A stretch of DNA of 64,000 nucleotides from Proteobacteria bacterium UBA1844. Lineage in GTDB: Bacteria; Pseudomonadota; Gammaproteobacteria; Steroidobacterales; Woeseiaceae. The position numbers were made by a program, and so were the translations under genes. The notes under the pieces are model-generated. The model saw only the letters and a list, made by a program, of their open reading frames with translations. It did no database searches and was not told where the DNA came from. The stretch lies in assembly GCA_002338615.1 (NCBI GenBank), contig DDIS01000087.1, positions 11,616-75,615 on the forward strand, given 5' to 3'. Numbering within the stretch: the first letter of the stretch is position 1; every line of letters starts with the position of its first letter. Positions 20,885-29,557 of this stretch are shown here, in pieces.

Positions 20885-22744
20885 TCAAGACACGACCACC
20901 TCGCGGAACATGCCCGCGTCCATATGGAACAAGAGATGGCAATGCCAGGCCCAGCGACCGAAATCGTGGGGTGTGGTAAGGAAGCTGATGCGCTGTGCCG
21001 GTTGTACCGGAATGGTGTGGCGTCGGACCCGCAATTCTCCCAGGTCGGTTTCCAGTTCGCTCCATGTACCGTGCAGATGCATGGGGTGGGTCATCATCGT
21101 GTCGTTTTGCAGGATGATTCTGACACGCTCGCCGTGGCGCAGGGACACGGGGGTGCTTTTTCCAAACTCCAAACCATCGAATGACCAACTGTAGCGTTCC
21201 ATATTGCCCGTCAGATGGAATTCGAGTTCTTTTGCGGGTGGACGTTGGTCGTCCAGTACGCCGTCAACGGATTTCAAATCTGCCAGGGTTAATACCCGGC
21301 GACCGTTGTTACGCAAGCCAATGCCTGGGTCGTCGAGGTTGGTGCGGGGCATATCCACCCGCATATCCACTGACGCGCCGTATTCAGTGCGTGCATGGTT
21401 GACGGTTTTTGACGGTTTGGCCAGTGGATCTTGCGTGCCGTTCTGCATACCGTGCTTGCTGTGATCCATGGTCATACCAGCGGACGGGCTTTGATCCATG
21501 CCCGAGTGGTTCATGCCGTTCATGTCACCATGATCCATCGAGCTATGATCCATGCTGCCCTGATCCATACTCCCCTGACCCATATTCCCATGGCTCATGG
21601 CGCCCATCATGTCGGCCATGGTCAACCACTCCACGGGATCGAGGACGGGCACTGGCGCAGACAAGCCCTGCTGGGTGGCCAGCGTGCCATGAGCATAACC
21701 GCTGCGGTCCATACTTTGAGCAAAAATGGTATAGGCATCGTCCTCAGGTTCGACCAAAACATCGTAGGTCTCACCGGGGCCGAAACGGAACTCATCGACA
21801 GTGACCGGTTCAACATCCTGGCCGTCGGCCTGCACTACGCTTAGTTTTAGGCCGGGAATGCGTACGTCGTAGAAGCTGTTGCTGGCGGCATTGATAAAGC
21901 GCAGGCGCACGCATTCACCGCGTTGGAATACGCCGGTCCAGTTGCCTGCCGGCGTTGTGCCGTTCATCAGGAAGGTCAGCGTGGCCGCCGACAGATCGGC
22001 CAAATCGGTTGGACTCATGCGCATCTGGTTCCACATCTGGCGTTTTTCCAGTGCCGCCTTCAAGCCCGTTTGTGAAACATCGCGGGTGAAATCGAACAGG
22101 GTGGGCTGATTAAAATTGTAGACGTCGCTCTGCATTTTCAGTTTGCTGAACGCGTGCATCGGGTCTTCGTCAGTCCAATCCGAGAGCTGCACCACGTAAT
22201 CCCGGTCAGCGCCATACCTTTCGCCTCCTTTTGGCTCGATGATCAGAGCGCCATACATACCGGTCATTTCCTGAAAGGCGGAATGGCTGTGATACCAGTA
22301 AGTGCCGCTTTGTCGGAGCGTAAAACGATAGGTGAAGGTTTCTCCCGGCGCGATGCCTTTATAGCTGATGCCCGGTACACCATCCATTTGGTAGGGCAGG
22401 ATAATGCCGTGCCAGTGAATAGAGGTGGACACCGGCAGCCGGTTGGTGACGCGAATCGTCACCTCATCGCCTTCGCGCAGACGCAGCGTGGGCGCCGGAA
22501 TGGAGCCGTTGATGGTCGTGGCCATGCGTGTCACGCCAGTAAAGTTGACCGGCGTCTCGGCAATGACAAGATCAATTTGACGGCCGCTGATTACGGGCGC
22601 CGAGCCCAGCGTTGCCAAGCCGTTGGTAGCCGCCTGCAACCACAGTGGCGTGGCGGCCAAAACACCGCCGGTCGCCAATCCCTGTACAAAGCGACGGCGA
22701 CTGACGGGCAAAGCTTGCGCTTGTCGGGGAAGCCGTTGGGTCAC
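20885..22744 (-). CDS. copA: CopA-type periplasmic multicopper oxidase
   Basis: A 619-residue oxidase that converts Cu(I) to Cu(II) in the periplasm. The GTG start at 22744 is chosen for its AGGAGA ribosome binding site and because it gives a Tat signal with SRRRFVQG near residue 15. Copper ligands are visible in IHWHG and YWYHSHS (N-terminal) and HPMHLHG and WHCHLLFHMDAGM (C-terminal). A Met/His-rich insert (about 390-440, with repeats such as GSMDHSSMDHG) is typical of CopA. It is followed by copB and faces copRS across a shared promoter region. Confidence 0.95.
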   Translation of the reverse strand: MTQRLPRQAQALPVSRRRFVQGLATGGVLAATPLWLQAATNGLATLGSAPVISGRQIDLVIAETPVNFTGVTRMATTINGSIPAPTLRLREGDEVTIRVTNRLPVSTSIHWHGIILPYQMDGVPGISYKGIAPGETFTYRFTLRQSGTYWYHSHSAFQEMTGMYGALIIEPKGGERYGADRDYVVQLSDWTDEDPMHAFSKLKMQSDVYNFNQPTLFDFTRDVSQTGLKAALEKRQMWNQMRMSPTDLADLSAATLTFLMNGTTPAGNWTGVFQRGECVRLRFINAASNSFYDVRIPGLKLSVVQADGQDVEPVTVDEFRFGPGETYDVLVEPEDDAYTIFAQSMDRSGYAHGTLATQQGLSAPVPVLDPVEWLTMADMMGAMSHGNMGQGSMDQGSMDHSSMDHGDMNGMNHSGMDQSPSAGMTMDHSKHGMQNGTQDPLAKPSKTVNHARTEYGASVDMRVDMPRTNLDDPGIGLRNNGRRVLTLADLKSVDGVLDDQRPPAKELEFHLTGNMERYSWSFDGLEFGKSTPVSLRHGERVRIILQNDTMMTHPMHLHGTWSELETDLGELRVRRHTIPVQPAQRISFLTTPHDFGRWAWHCHLLFHMDAGMFREVVVS

Positions 22745-22824
22745 GTGTACGTATCTCCTGCATGAGGTCGTCGATATTGTTTTGCATCGTAGTTGGTCGA
22801 GTCTGTCACCCGCATGACTCAAAA

Positions 22825-22851
22825 ATGACAAAGTTGTAATCTTGTTGTCAT
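22825..22851. promoter_or_regulatory. CopR/CusR-type operator between copA and copR
   Basis: ATGACAA at 22825-22831 and TTGTCAT at 22845-22851 form an inverted repeat with a 13-base centre. TGACA...TGTNAT and TGACAA/TTGTCA elements of this form are known for CopR/CusR-type regulators. It lies midway between the divergent copA and copR starts. Confidence 0.65.
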
Positions 22852-22947
22852 CTTTCTGTGGGCAAGCCTTGGTTAGCCTGTTTTGGTAAACCGGACTGAT
22901 CGTGGGATCGGACAAAGACGGCGCAGTGGGATTGGAGCGAAACAACT

Positions 22948-23640
22948 ATGCGGCTATTAGTGGTTGAAGACGAAATCAAGACCGGCGACTATTTACATCA
23001 GGGGCTCACCGAGGCCGGCTTTATGGTCACACTGGCGCGCAACGGCCTTGATGGCCATCACCTTGCGATGACCGAGACCTTTGATTTGATGCTGTTGGAC
23101 GTCATGCTGCCCGATGTGGATGGCTGGCGCATCGTTCAGTCGCTGCGCGAGGCCGGCCGGCAGACGCCGGTGCTGTTTCTCACCGCCCGCGACAGTGTGG
23201 ATGATCGCGTCAAGGGCCTGGAACTGGGTGCCGATGATTACCTGGTCAAGCCGTTCGCCTTTTCCGAACTCCTGGCGCGCGTGCGAACCCTGTTGCGCCG
23301 AAGTGTCGTACCGGTACTTACCGATCGGATCAAGGTGGCGGACCTGACCCTGGATCTGCCACGCCGCCGAGCCACGCGTGCCGGTCAAAAAATCAACCTC
23401 AGCCACAAGGAGTTTTGCCTGCTTGAGTTGTTGGTGCGCCGACAGGGGGAAGTTTTGCCACGCTCACTGATCGCATCTCAGGTATGGGACATGAACTTCG
23501 ATTCCGACACTAATGTGATAGACGTGGCGATCCGCCGCCTGCGGGCCAAAATCGACGACCATTTTCCGACCAAGCTTATCCACACCGTGCGCGGTATGGG
23601 CTACAAACTGGAAGTCGAAGACGATCATGCGGTGGAGTAG
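22948..23640 (+). CDS. copR: Copper-responsive response regulator CopR/CusR
   Basis: A 230-residue OmpR-family regulator. The receiver domain (1-120) has Glu7/Asp8, phosphoacceptor Asp51 in LLLDVMLPD, Thr79 and Lys101 in LVKPF. The C-terminal winged helix (about 130-225) contains [11 protein letters not shown] and the recognition-helix stretch [11 protein letters not shown]. The sequence is typical of the CusR/CopR subgroup. It overlaps copS by 14 bases and is divergent from copA, which it should activate when copper is high. Confidence 0.93.
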   Translation: MRLLVVEDEIKTGDYLHQGLTEAGFMVTLARNGLDGHHLAMTETFDLMLLDVMLPDVDGWRIVQSLREAGRQTPVLFLTARDSVDDRVKGLELGADDYLVKPFAFSELLARVRTLLRRSVVPVLTDRIKVADLTLDLPRRRATRAGQKINLSHKEFCLLELLVRRQGEVLPRSLIASQVWDMNFDSDTNVIDVAIRRLRAKIDDHFPTKLIHTVRGMGYKLEVEDDHAVE

Positions 23641-25036
23641 CCGGGACGCGCGGCGACCGCTGTCACTAAGCACCCGAGTGATGCTCTTCGTCGCCCTTGC
23701 CATCGGCCTCAGCCTGCTGATGATCGGGCATCTGGTGCAAAACGCTGTCGAGCGCCACTTCGCCGAGCAGGATGCCGGTGAGCTGGTGGTTATTACCAAA
23801 GCCGTGGAGCGTGCATTGCGCGACGCTGCTGACGACATCACACCCCTGACAGAAGCATTATCCCATGCGGTGTCCGGGCATCACGGCGTATATTTTCAGG
23901 TTTGGGATCTGGGCGGGCAACTCATTTACGGCCCTGATGAAACCGAGCTGTCGCAGCAGGTTAATAACTTCGCGCCGGTTTCCCGCATCCAGGCGGCTAA
24001 TTTGTATGCGTGGCAGGCGGGTGGCAAAACCTACCGCGGTACCGTCATGCAAATCCTTATTGGTGGCCAGGGGTACCGCATTGTCTCGGCCATCGATATG
24101 AACTTTCATATCCACTTTCTCGACAATTTCCGCCGGAGCCTCTGGCTCATTATGATCCTGGCAGGCATCGTCACTCTGCTCGCCGCTTGGTATGGAGTGC
24201 ATCAGGGTCATGCGCCTCTGCGCGGCCTGAGTGATACCATGCGTGACGTTCAGGCTGATCGCCTGCACGTGCGCCTGGACCCCGATGCCGTGCCGGGGGA
24301 GTTGCGAACGCTGGTCAACTCATTCAACCATATGATTGGCCGACTGGAAGACAGTTTTGCCCGACTCTCCCACTTTTCCGCTGATATCGCTCACGAACTC
24401 CGCACACCTCTAACCAATCTCATCACTCAAACCCAGGTGAGCCTGGGCAAGCCCCGAAGCCTGGATCAATACCGCGAACTGCTCTACTCGAATCTGGAAG
24501 AACAGGAGCGCCTGGCCAAGATGGTCAACGACATGTTGTGGCTGGCCCAAAGCGAGCACGGCTTACTCAGGCCAGTTCAGGTGCCGCTGGATCTGGGGCA
24601 GGAAGTCCGTGAGTTATTTGACTATTTCGAGGCGCTGGCGGAGGAAAGGCAGATTGAATTGGTATTGCAGGGCATTGCTCCGCGGATACACGGAGACCGC
24701 GCGATGTTGCGGCGCGCGCTATCCAATCTGCTGTCCAATGCGATACGCCATACACCTGCCCAAAAAAGCGTGCTGATCCGACTGGATGAATCGAGCGATG
24801 GCAGCACGGTTCTCAGCGTGCAGAATCCGGGATCTGAAATTCCCGCCAAACACCTCCCAAGACTCTTTGAGCGATTTTATCGCGTGGATCCATCGCGCGC
24901 GCGCCAGAGCGAAGGGGCGGGCCTTGGCCTGGCTATTGTTAAGTCCATTGTGGAGGCCCATGGCGGAAAGATTGAGGCTTCCTCTGGTAAGGGAGTGACT
25001 ACCTTTACGCTCTCGTTCAAAGATTCCCGTGTGTGA
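23627..25036 (+). CDS. copS: Copper sensor histidine kinase CopS/CusS
   Basis: A 469-residue membrane kinase. Two membrane helices (about 18-38 and 171-190) enclose a periplasmic sensor domain containing scattered His residues (HAVSGHHG). A HAMP linker follows, then the phosphoacceptor His256 in [13 protein letters not shown], and the ATPase domain with N-box [11 protein letters not shown]1 box, and [13 protein letters not shown]. Length and layout match CusS/CopS. It phosphorylates CopR in response to periplasmic copper. Confidence 0.93.
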   Translation: MRWSSRDARRPLSLSTRVMLFVALAIGLSLLMIGHLVQNAVERHFAEQDAGELVVITKAVERALRDAADDITPLTEALSHAVSGHHGVYFQVWDLGGQLIYGPDETELSQQVNNFAPVSRIQAANLYAWQAGGKTYRGTVMQILIGGQGYRIVSAIDMNFHIHFLDNFRRSLWLIMILAGIVTLLAAWYGVHQGHAPLRGLSDTMRDVQADRLHVRLDPDAVPGELRTLVNSFNHMIGRLEDSFARLSHFSADIAHELRTPLTNLITQTQVSLGKPRSLDQYRELLYSNLEEQERLAKMVNDMLWLAQSEHGLLRPVQVPLDLGQEVRELFDYFEALAEERQIELVLQGIAPRIHGDRAMLRRALSNLLSNAIRHTPAQKSVLIRLDESSDGSTVLSVQNPGSEIPAKHLPRLFERFYRVDPSRARQSEGAGLGLAIVKSIVEAHGGKIEASSGKGVTTFTLSFKDSRV

Positions 25037-25076
25037 GTCAGGCGGCGATTCCCCCGACTTCCAAAAAAGATCGCTG

Positions 25077-25367
25077 CTAATTTGAGACGATTGCCATGCT
25101 GCGGTAGGTGAATCCCGCCTCGTTGAAAAGCTTGCGCATATCGGGCTCGGACAGAGAAACGCCCTCGCGTACAAACACAGTTACAACGCCGTTGTCGAGG
25201 TCGATGTCGACTGAAGTCACGCCGTCGATTTGCTTGAGCTTCTTTTCCACGCCGTAGGCGCAGTACGGGCAAGCGAGCCCATCGACACGCATCAGGTAGT
25301 GCGCGTCCGCAGCAAACAGTGTGCTTGCCCAGACCAGCAGCAATGTGGCGATTACAACGCGGTTCAT
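25077..25367 (-). CDS. Secreted HMA-domain metallochaperone (MerP-like)
   Basis: A 96-residue periplasmic protein. After a signal peptide (about 1-19, ending LFAAD) comes a full heavy-metal-associated domain with metal site GLACPYCAYGV (C-x-x-C with Pro-Tyr between). The domain is complete through NEAGFTY. It resembles MerP more than cytoplasmic CopZ because of the signal. GAGAGGTAG precedes the start. It lies downstream of the outer-membrane-protein gene in a MerR-controlled set, so it probably carries mercury or another thiophilic metal. Confidence 0.85.
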   Translation of the reverse strand: MNRVVIATLLLVWASTLFAADAHYLMRVDGLACPYCAYGVEKKLKQIDGVTSVDIDLDNGVVTVFVREGVSLSEPDMRKLFNEAGFTYRSMAIVSN

Positions 25368-25412
25368 AGGACTACCTCTCTCGGGATGCCAATCATGTAT
25401 CTATCGAATTCA

Positions 25413-26222
25413 TCAAAAGTGGCCTTCAAACTCCAGCTTAAACCGGTAGTCAACCGCCTCCTGCGAACCATTCTGGTTTTTTGCAATGGGAATCTGAACT
25501 CCGGTTTTAATTGCATAGTTTCTGTAGGTCCACATCAAACCCGGGCTGGCAAACCAGAGGTCGCCGCCGGTGTCCGCAAGTTCAGCGCCATTTTGCCTGG
25601 CACGATCCATGTATTCGCCATTGAGCTCGAGCATCCAGACCCAGTCCGGTTCGAGATAGCCGGTGGGGCGGAAACGAATGCCACCGACCAGATCGATCCG
25701 GAACAGGTCGCCTTTTTTCAGTCCGGCGTCATTCTCGCCGTTTGCGCGGTAGCCGACAGATGCCCAGCGGTACCACTTGCGCCCCTCATAGCCGTAGCTT
25801 GCGCCAAGAAAGGCGTCGCTTGATCCTTTATCGGCAAACTCGTCGTCACCAGTACCGCCCGGGACAATTGCGACAGACACTGCCACGGATTCTTGCAGGC
25901 CTAGTGAATCCTTCCGCCAGACGCGGTATTTCGTGCGCAAAGCGATTTCGCCGCGACCGGTGAAACTCTGCCCCGCTTCTGTGATATCCAGAAACGGTAT
26001 CTCAATACCGACGGTCCAGTCGCTCGTAATACCGTACGTCAGCGCCAGGCCGTACTCCTGTTCGCGGCGCGTGCCGGCCTCCTGGAGCAATGTTCCAGCC
26101 TGCAATTCGACCCCGCCCCGGAACAGGGTATGGGGACCCTGGCCAAATACCGGATCGTGCGACCAGGCGAACTCACTGGCGAGCAGCATCCCGAGTATCG
26201 CGATCCGGCACCTATGCATCAT
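25413..26222 (-). CDS. Outer-membrane beta-barrel protein of a metal operon
   Basis: A 269-residue protein with signal peptide (about 1-21, ending EFAWS) and a mature part beginning HDPVFGQGPHTLFRGGVELQ. Alternating beta-strand pattern and a C-terminal Phe (KLEFEGHF) indicate an outer-membrane barrel. It resembles transporter-type barrels of the MetA-degradation/DUF-type porin group seen beside mer and cop genes. The start overlaps the stop of the truncated HMA gene (ATGA). Substrate unknown. Confidence 0.75.
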   Translation of the reverse strand: MMHRCRIAILGMLLASEFAWSHDPVFGQGPHTLFRGGVELQAGTLLQEAGTRREQEYGLALTYGITSDWTVGIEIPFLDITEAGQSFTGRGEIALRTKYRVWRKDSLGLQESVAVSVAIVPGGTGDDEFADKGSSDAFLGASYGYEGRKWYRWASVGYRANGENDAGLKKGDLFRIDLVGGIRFRPTGYLEPDWVWMLELNGEYMDRARQNGAELADTGGDLWFASPGLMWTYRNYAIKTGVQIPIAKNQNGSQEAVDYRFKLEFEGHF

Positions 26223-26407
26223 TGCGTCACAATCTCGATTGATTGCGCATCAACGCCGTCAAGTGTTTTGAGTTGTCTGGAGACGTTATAGGCACAAAAC
26301 GCGCATACCATTCCGCTGACCTCCAGTTCATATTGGAGACTGTCTGCAGTCGCGCAGTTCCCGGCCGTGGCGAACAGTGCGAAAATCGTAATCTGGATTC
26401 GATGCAT
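26219..26407 (-). CDS. Short secreted HMA-like protein, truncated
   Basis: A 62-residue protein with signal peptide (about 1-20) and the first half only of an HMA domain, including the metal motif GMVCAFCAYNV. It stops after LDGVDAQSIEIVTQ, where a full domain would need about 30 more residues. Its stop overlaps the next start in ATGA, so the short form is embedded in a coupled operon. It may be a working metal-binding peptide or a decayed copy of the HMA protein encoded at 25077-25367. Confidence 0.65.
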   Translation of the reverse strand: MHRIQITIFALFATAGNCATADSLQYELEVSGMVCAFCAYNVSRQLKTLDGVDAQSIEIVTQ

Positions 26408-26437
26408 GGACCCGGTATCCAACGTCAGTTACAAAAA

Positions 26438-26830
26438 TTACACAAACAGCGTCAATGGCAACAACAAGTAGGCAAAAAAGAAGCCGATTACCCACAGGGC
26501 GACGGCCGCCCAGTAGACGCGCCGATTCCACCGGTCCAGTTGGCCGCATAGATGCGCTTGCCGGGGATCTGCCGGACAACGGCGTCCACGACGGTACAAT
26601 GCCAATCCGGCCGCGGCCAGCAGCACCGCCGAAACTGTAAACACCCATGCCTTGTGCCCACTCAATGTTATGAGCCACGGGAACGTGGCGGTCAGCCCGA
26701 CTACAACAGCGCTAAACCCAAGCGAGACCAGCAGGATCGGCAGCGCGCAGCAGATTAGCGTTCCTGCAGACGTAAAAAGCGTCAAAAACGCAACCGCCCC
26801 CTCGTTCAGCCGACTCCCAAACTCGCGCAT
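26438..26830 (-). CDS. MerT-like membrane metal transporter
   Basis: A 130-residue inner-membrane protein with about three to four helices. The first helix contains GTLICCALPILL, a vicinal Cys pair like that of MerT. A second Cys pair (CPADPRQAHLC) lies in the loop after the third helix. AAGGAG precedes the ATG at 26830; a longer frame overlaps the operator and is not believed. It is first in the operon controlled by the MerR-type promoter at 26863-26893 and would import or move a thiophilic metal delivered by the HMA proteins. No merA is found here. Confidence 0.72.
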   Translation of the reverse strand: MREFGSRLNEGAVAFLTLFTSAGTLICCALPILLVSLGFSAVVVGLTATFPWLITLSGHKAWVFTVSAVLLAAAGLALYRRGRRCPADPRQAHLCGQLDRWNRRVYWAAVALWVIGFFFAYLLLPLTLFV

Positions 26831-26862
26831 AGACTCATTTGCTCCTTCATCCGGTTCGCACC

Positions 26863-26893
26863 AGTCTACAACCTGGAGTAAACTCCAAGTCAA
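26863..26893 (-). promoter_or_regulatory. MerR-type promoter with 19-base spacer and dyad operator
   Basis: On the minus strand a -35 TTGACT (26888-26893) and a -10 TAGACT (26863-26868) are 19 bases apart. The dyad TGGAGT-TT-ACTCCA (26874-26887) fills the spacer. This over-long spacer with a centred palindrome is the hallmark of MerR-family control. It points to the MerT-like gene 33 bases away, with the thioredoxin/merR genes divergent. Confidence 0.88.
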
Positions 26894-26910
26894 TAGACGG
26901 GAGTCACATT

Positions 26911-27204
26911 TTGCCCTCACCGATCGAAATCGATGTATATGTTTCGCCTTATTGCAATCGCTGCAAGACTTTTTTCCGGCACTTGGTGGCAATTCGCGAA
27001 CTCACTGACCAAGCCTTCGCGATACGCGAGCGAAGCGTAATCGATCATTTGGAATCGGCGGTTGCTGCTGGAGTGCGCGCAACGCCGGCGATGGTAGTAA
27101 ATGGCCGGCTTCTTCTGAGCGGCGGCACGACCCAGGCCGGGTTACACCGATTTTTGAAGAGTGCGCTTGAGACGGAGAATGTGAATGGACTTAACGATCG
27201 GTAA
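26911..27204 (+). CDS. Thioredoxin-fold protein with CNRC motif
   Basis: A 97-residue cytoplasmic protein. The TTG start at 26911 follows GGGAG by seven bases. It has a thioredoxin-like layout: strand IEIDVYVS, active site PYCNRCKTF (C-x-x-C), cis-Pro in RATPAMVVNGR and a C-terminal helix. It overlaps the following MerR gene by 20 bases and is divergent from the MerT-like gene, so it likely handles metal or disulfides for this metal set. Not a standard mer gene. Confidence 0.7.
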   Translation: MPSPIEIDVYVSPYCNRCKTFFRHLVAIRELTDQAFAIRERSVIDHLESAVAAGVRATPAMVVNGRLLLSGGTTQAGLHRFLKSALETENVNGLNDR

Positions 27205-27634
27205 GGCAGCCATTGAAAGTGGATTCACCCCCGACACACTGCGCTATTACGAGCGTATCCGGCTCATGCCGCCTCCTGGCCGTACGTCCGGTAGGCAACG
27301 GATCTACCGGGAACGCGACCTTGCCCGATTGCGATTCATACGGCGCGCGCAGGCCGTAGGATTCTCACTGGATGAGATTCGCAAACTTCTGCGCTTTCGA
27401 GAAAACCCGGCTCGATCGGGTCGTGCGGTTCGCAAGCTGGCCGCAATAAAGCACGAGCAACTCAAGGATCAACTTGAAACACTGCATGCAATCGAAGGCG
27501 AGCTTGCCTTGCTGCTTTCGCTTTGCCGAGGCTTGCCAGGCGGCTGTCCTATACTTGAGGAACTGGATACCGATGACAGCATGAGCAAAACGCGTCGAGA
27601 AATGGTACGCGGTCGCGAGGCGCGTCGCTGCTAG
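27185..27634 (+). CDS. MerR-family metal-responsive regulator
   Basis: A 149-residue regulator. The N-terminal winged helix (LTIGKAAIESGFTPDTLRYYERIRLM) and dimer helix are typical. The metal-binding end has Cys114 and Cys121 in CRGLPGGCPIL. The third cysteine used by mercuric MerR and by ZntR near residue 79-82 is absent (ENPARSGRAV instead). The sensed metal is therefore uncertain. It probably acts at the dyad 26874-26887. It is translated in overlap with the thioredoxin-fold gene. Confidence 0.88.
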   Translation: MDLTIGKAAIESGFTPDTLRYYERIRLMPPPGRTSGRQRIYRERDLARLRFIRRAQAVGFSLDEIRKLLRFRENPARSGRAVRKLAAIKHEQLKDQLETLHAIEGELALLLSLCRGLPGGCPILEELDTDDSMSKTRREMVRGREARRC

Positions 27635-27677
27635 TCGAACAATTCACCAGCACTCGAATATTTTATCCAGGCTCAGC

Positions 27678-29372
27678 TCAGATACTCGGCAAATTCAGTT
27701 TGTGCTCGGCGGCGCATTGGATGGCCGTTTCGTACCCCGCATCGGCATGTCGCATGACGCCGGACGCTGGATCATTCCACAACACTCGTTTGATCCGCTC
27801 TGCCGCTGCGTCGGTTCCGTCGCATACAATGACCACACCTGCGTGCTGTGAGTAACCCATTCCAACACCACCACCATGGTGGATCGACACCCAAGTGCCG
27901 CCGCCTGCAATATTCAGCATGGCATTGAGCAGAGGCCAATCGCTGACCGCGTCGGAGCCATCTCGCATGGCCTCGGTTTCCCGGTTAGGACTGGCAACCG
28001 ATCCGGAATCCAAGTGATCACGACCCACGACAATCGGTGCCTTGAGCTCGCCGGATTTCACCATGTCATTGAATGCAAGCCCCAATCGGTGCCGATCGCC
28101 GAGTCCGACCCAGCAAATTCGCGCGGGCAAGCCCTGAAAAGCTATACGCTCTCGTGCCATATCCAACCAGTGATGCAAGTGATTGTCATTCGGCATGAGC
28201 TCTTTCACAATTGCATCCGTCTTGTAAATATCTTCCGGATCGCCCGACAATGCGGCCCATCGAAACGGTCCGATGCCACGACAAAACAAGGGACGAATAT
28301 AGGCAGGCACAAAGCCGGGGAAATCAAAGGCGTTAGTGACGCCTAGATTCTTTGCTTCCTGCCGTATGTTATTGCCGTAGTCGACGGTGGGAATTCCGGC
28401 TGCGTGAAATTCCAGCATGGCACGGACGTGAACTGCCATGGACTCGCGCGCCGCTTTGGCAACCTTGTCCGGATTTGATTGCGCTTCACGTCGCCACTTG
28501 GCTACCGACCAGCCAATCGGCAGATAGCCATTGACCGGATCGTGCGCTGAAGTTTGGTCAGTGACAATGTCGGGCATGACCCCCTTGCTGAGTATCTCCG
28601 GAAGCACTTTGGCCGCATTCCCGACCAGGCCGACCGAGACCGCTTCCCCCATATCGGCGGCCGATTCGAGGATACTCAGGGCTTCGTCAAGGCTCGATGC
28701 TTTTCGATCGAGGTAGTGTGTACGCAATCTGAAGTCGATGCGTGACTCGTCGCATTCAATGGCTAGCATACTGAAGCCGGCCATTGTCGCCGCCAGCGGC
28801 TGCGCCCCGCCCATGCCGCCAAGACCGGCCGTTAGTATCCATTTACCCGCCGCATTGCCGCCGAAATGTTGGCGCGCCATCTCGACAAACGTTTCGTAGG
28901 TACCCTGAACAATTCCCTGGCTTCCTATGTAGATCCACGATCCGGCAGTCATCTGCCCGTACATCATCAAGCCGCGACGGTCTAACTCATTAAACGTTTC
29001 CCAATTTGCCCAATGAGGCACCAGGTTTGAATTGGCGATAAGCACGCGCGGCGCATCCGGGTGTGTCTTGAATACGCCGACAGGTTTGCCCGATTGGATT
29101 AGCAGACTTTCGTCACTTTCGAGTGCTCTTAGCGATGCACAAATGTTGTCGAAAGCCTCCCAATTGCGCGCCGCGCGCCCGATGCCACCGTAGACGATCA
29201 GCTCATCCGGCCTTTCAGCAACCTCAGGATCCAGGTTGTTGTGCAACATGCGATAGCACGCTTCAGTTTGCCAGCTCTTACAAGTCAAAACTGACCCGCG
29301 GGGCGCTCGAATGGACCGGCTTTGATCAGTGCGCAGATGCTCTTTCGATAGTGACTCAAGGATTGCAGACAC
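27678..29372 (-). CDS. hutU: Urocanate hydratase HutU
   Basis: A 564-residue enzyme of normal length that hydrates urocanate to imidazolonepropionate, the second step of histidine breakdown. The NAD-binding region [12 protein letters not shown] (about 175-190), the conserved [10 protein letters not shown] near the start and [15 protein letters not shown] near the end are clear. The GTG start has GGAG six bases upstream. It is divergent from hutF-hutH with a HutC-type palindrome between. HutI, the next enzyme, is not in the window. Confidence 0.97.
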   Translation of the reverse strand: MSAILESLSKEHLRTDQSRSIRAPRGSVLTCKSWQTEACYRMLHNNLDPEVAERPDELIVYGGIGRAARNWEAFDNICASLRALESDESLLIQSGKPVGVFKTHPDAPRVLIANSNLVPHWANWETFNELDRRGLMMYGQMTAGSWIYIGSQGIVQGTYETFVEMARQHFGGNAAGKWILTAGLGGMGGAQPLAATMAGFSMLAIECDESRIDFRLRTHYLDRKASSLDEALSILESAADMGEAVSVGLVGNAAKVLPEILSKGVMPDIVTDQTSAHDPVNGYLPIGWSVAKWRREAQSNPDKVAKAARESMAVHVRAMLEFHAAGIPTVDYGNNIRQEAKNLGVTNAFDFPGFVPAYIRPLFCRGIGPFRWAALSGDPEDIYKTDAIVKELMPNDNHLHHWLDMARERIAFQGLPARICWVGLGDRHRLGLAFNDMVKSGELKAPIVVGRDHLDSGSVASPNRETEAMRDGSDAVSDWPLLNAMLNIAGGGTWVSIHHGGGVGMGYSQHAGVVIVCDGTDAAAERIKRVLWNDPASGVMRHADAGYETAIQCAAEHKLNLPSI

Positions 29373-29517
29373 TGAAATCTCCTTTATTCTTCAATCTGTA
29401 AACGGCCAATCCACCATTGTGAACGAAGCTCCCCGGTGCCGGCGGTCGCGAGCATACTGCCTGGCCACGCTCAGGGCGAGGATATTGCGCCGGTCCAATG
29501 ACCTGAATTGAACCAAA

Positions 29518-29529
29518 TTGTATATACAA
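29518..29529. promoter_or_regulatory. HutC-type operator between hutU and hutF
   Basis: TTGTATATACAA is a perfect 12-base palindrome 29 bases upstream of the hutF start and about 145 bases from hutU. TGTATATACA matches the HutC/GntR-type hut operator as I know it from pseudomonads and enterics. Confidence 0.8.
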
Positions 29530-29557
29530 GTATAGTCCATTCTCTAACCCGAGAACA

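Noticed and set aside
21460-21610. Apparent tandem repeat in copA
   Set aside because: These are Met/His/Asp-rich codon repeats (GSMDHSSMDHG type) normal for CopA, not an independent repeat or CRISPR.
22572-22787. Frame starting MQNNIDDLMQEIRTRD upstream of copA with a good ATG
   Set aside because: It overlaps the copA Tat signal in another frame and soon loses coding character; the GTG start of copA with AGGAGA explains the region.
23641-25036. Minus-strand frames within copS
   Set aside because: They are shadows of the kinase gene with no start signals.
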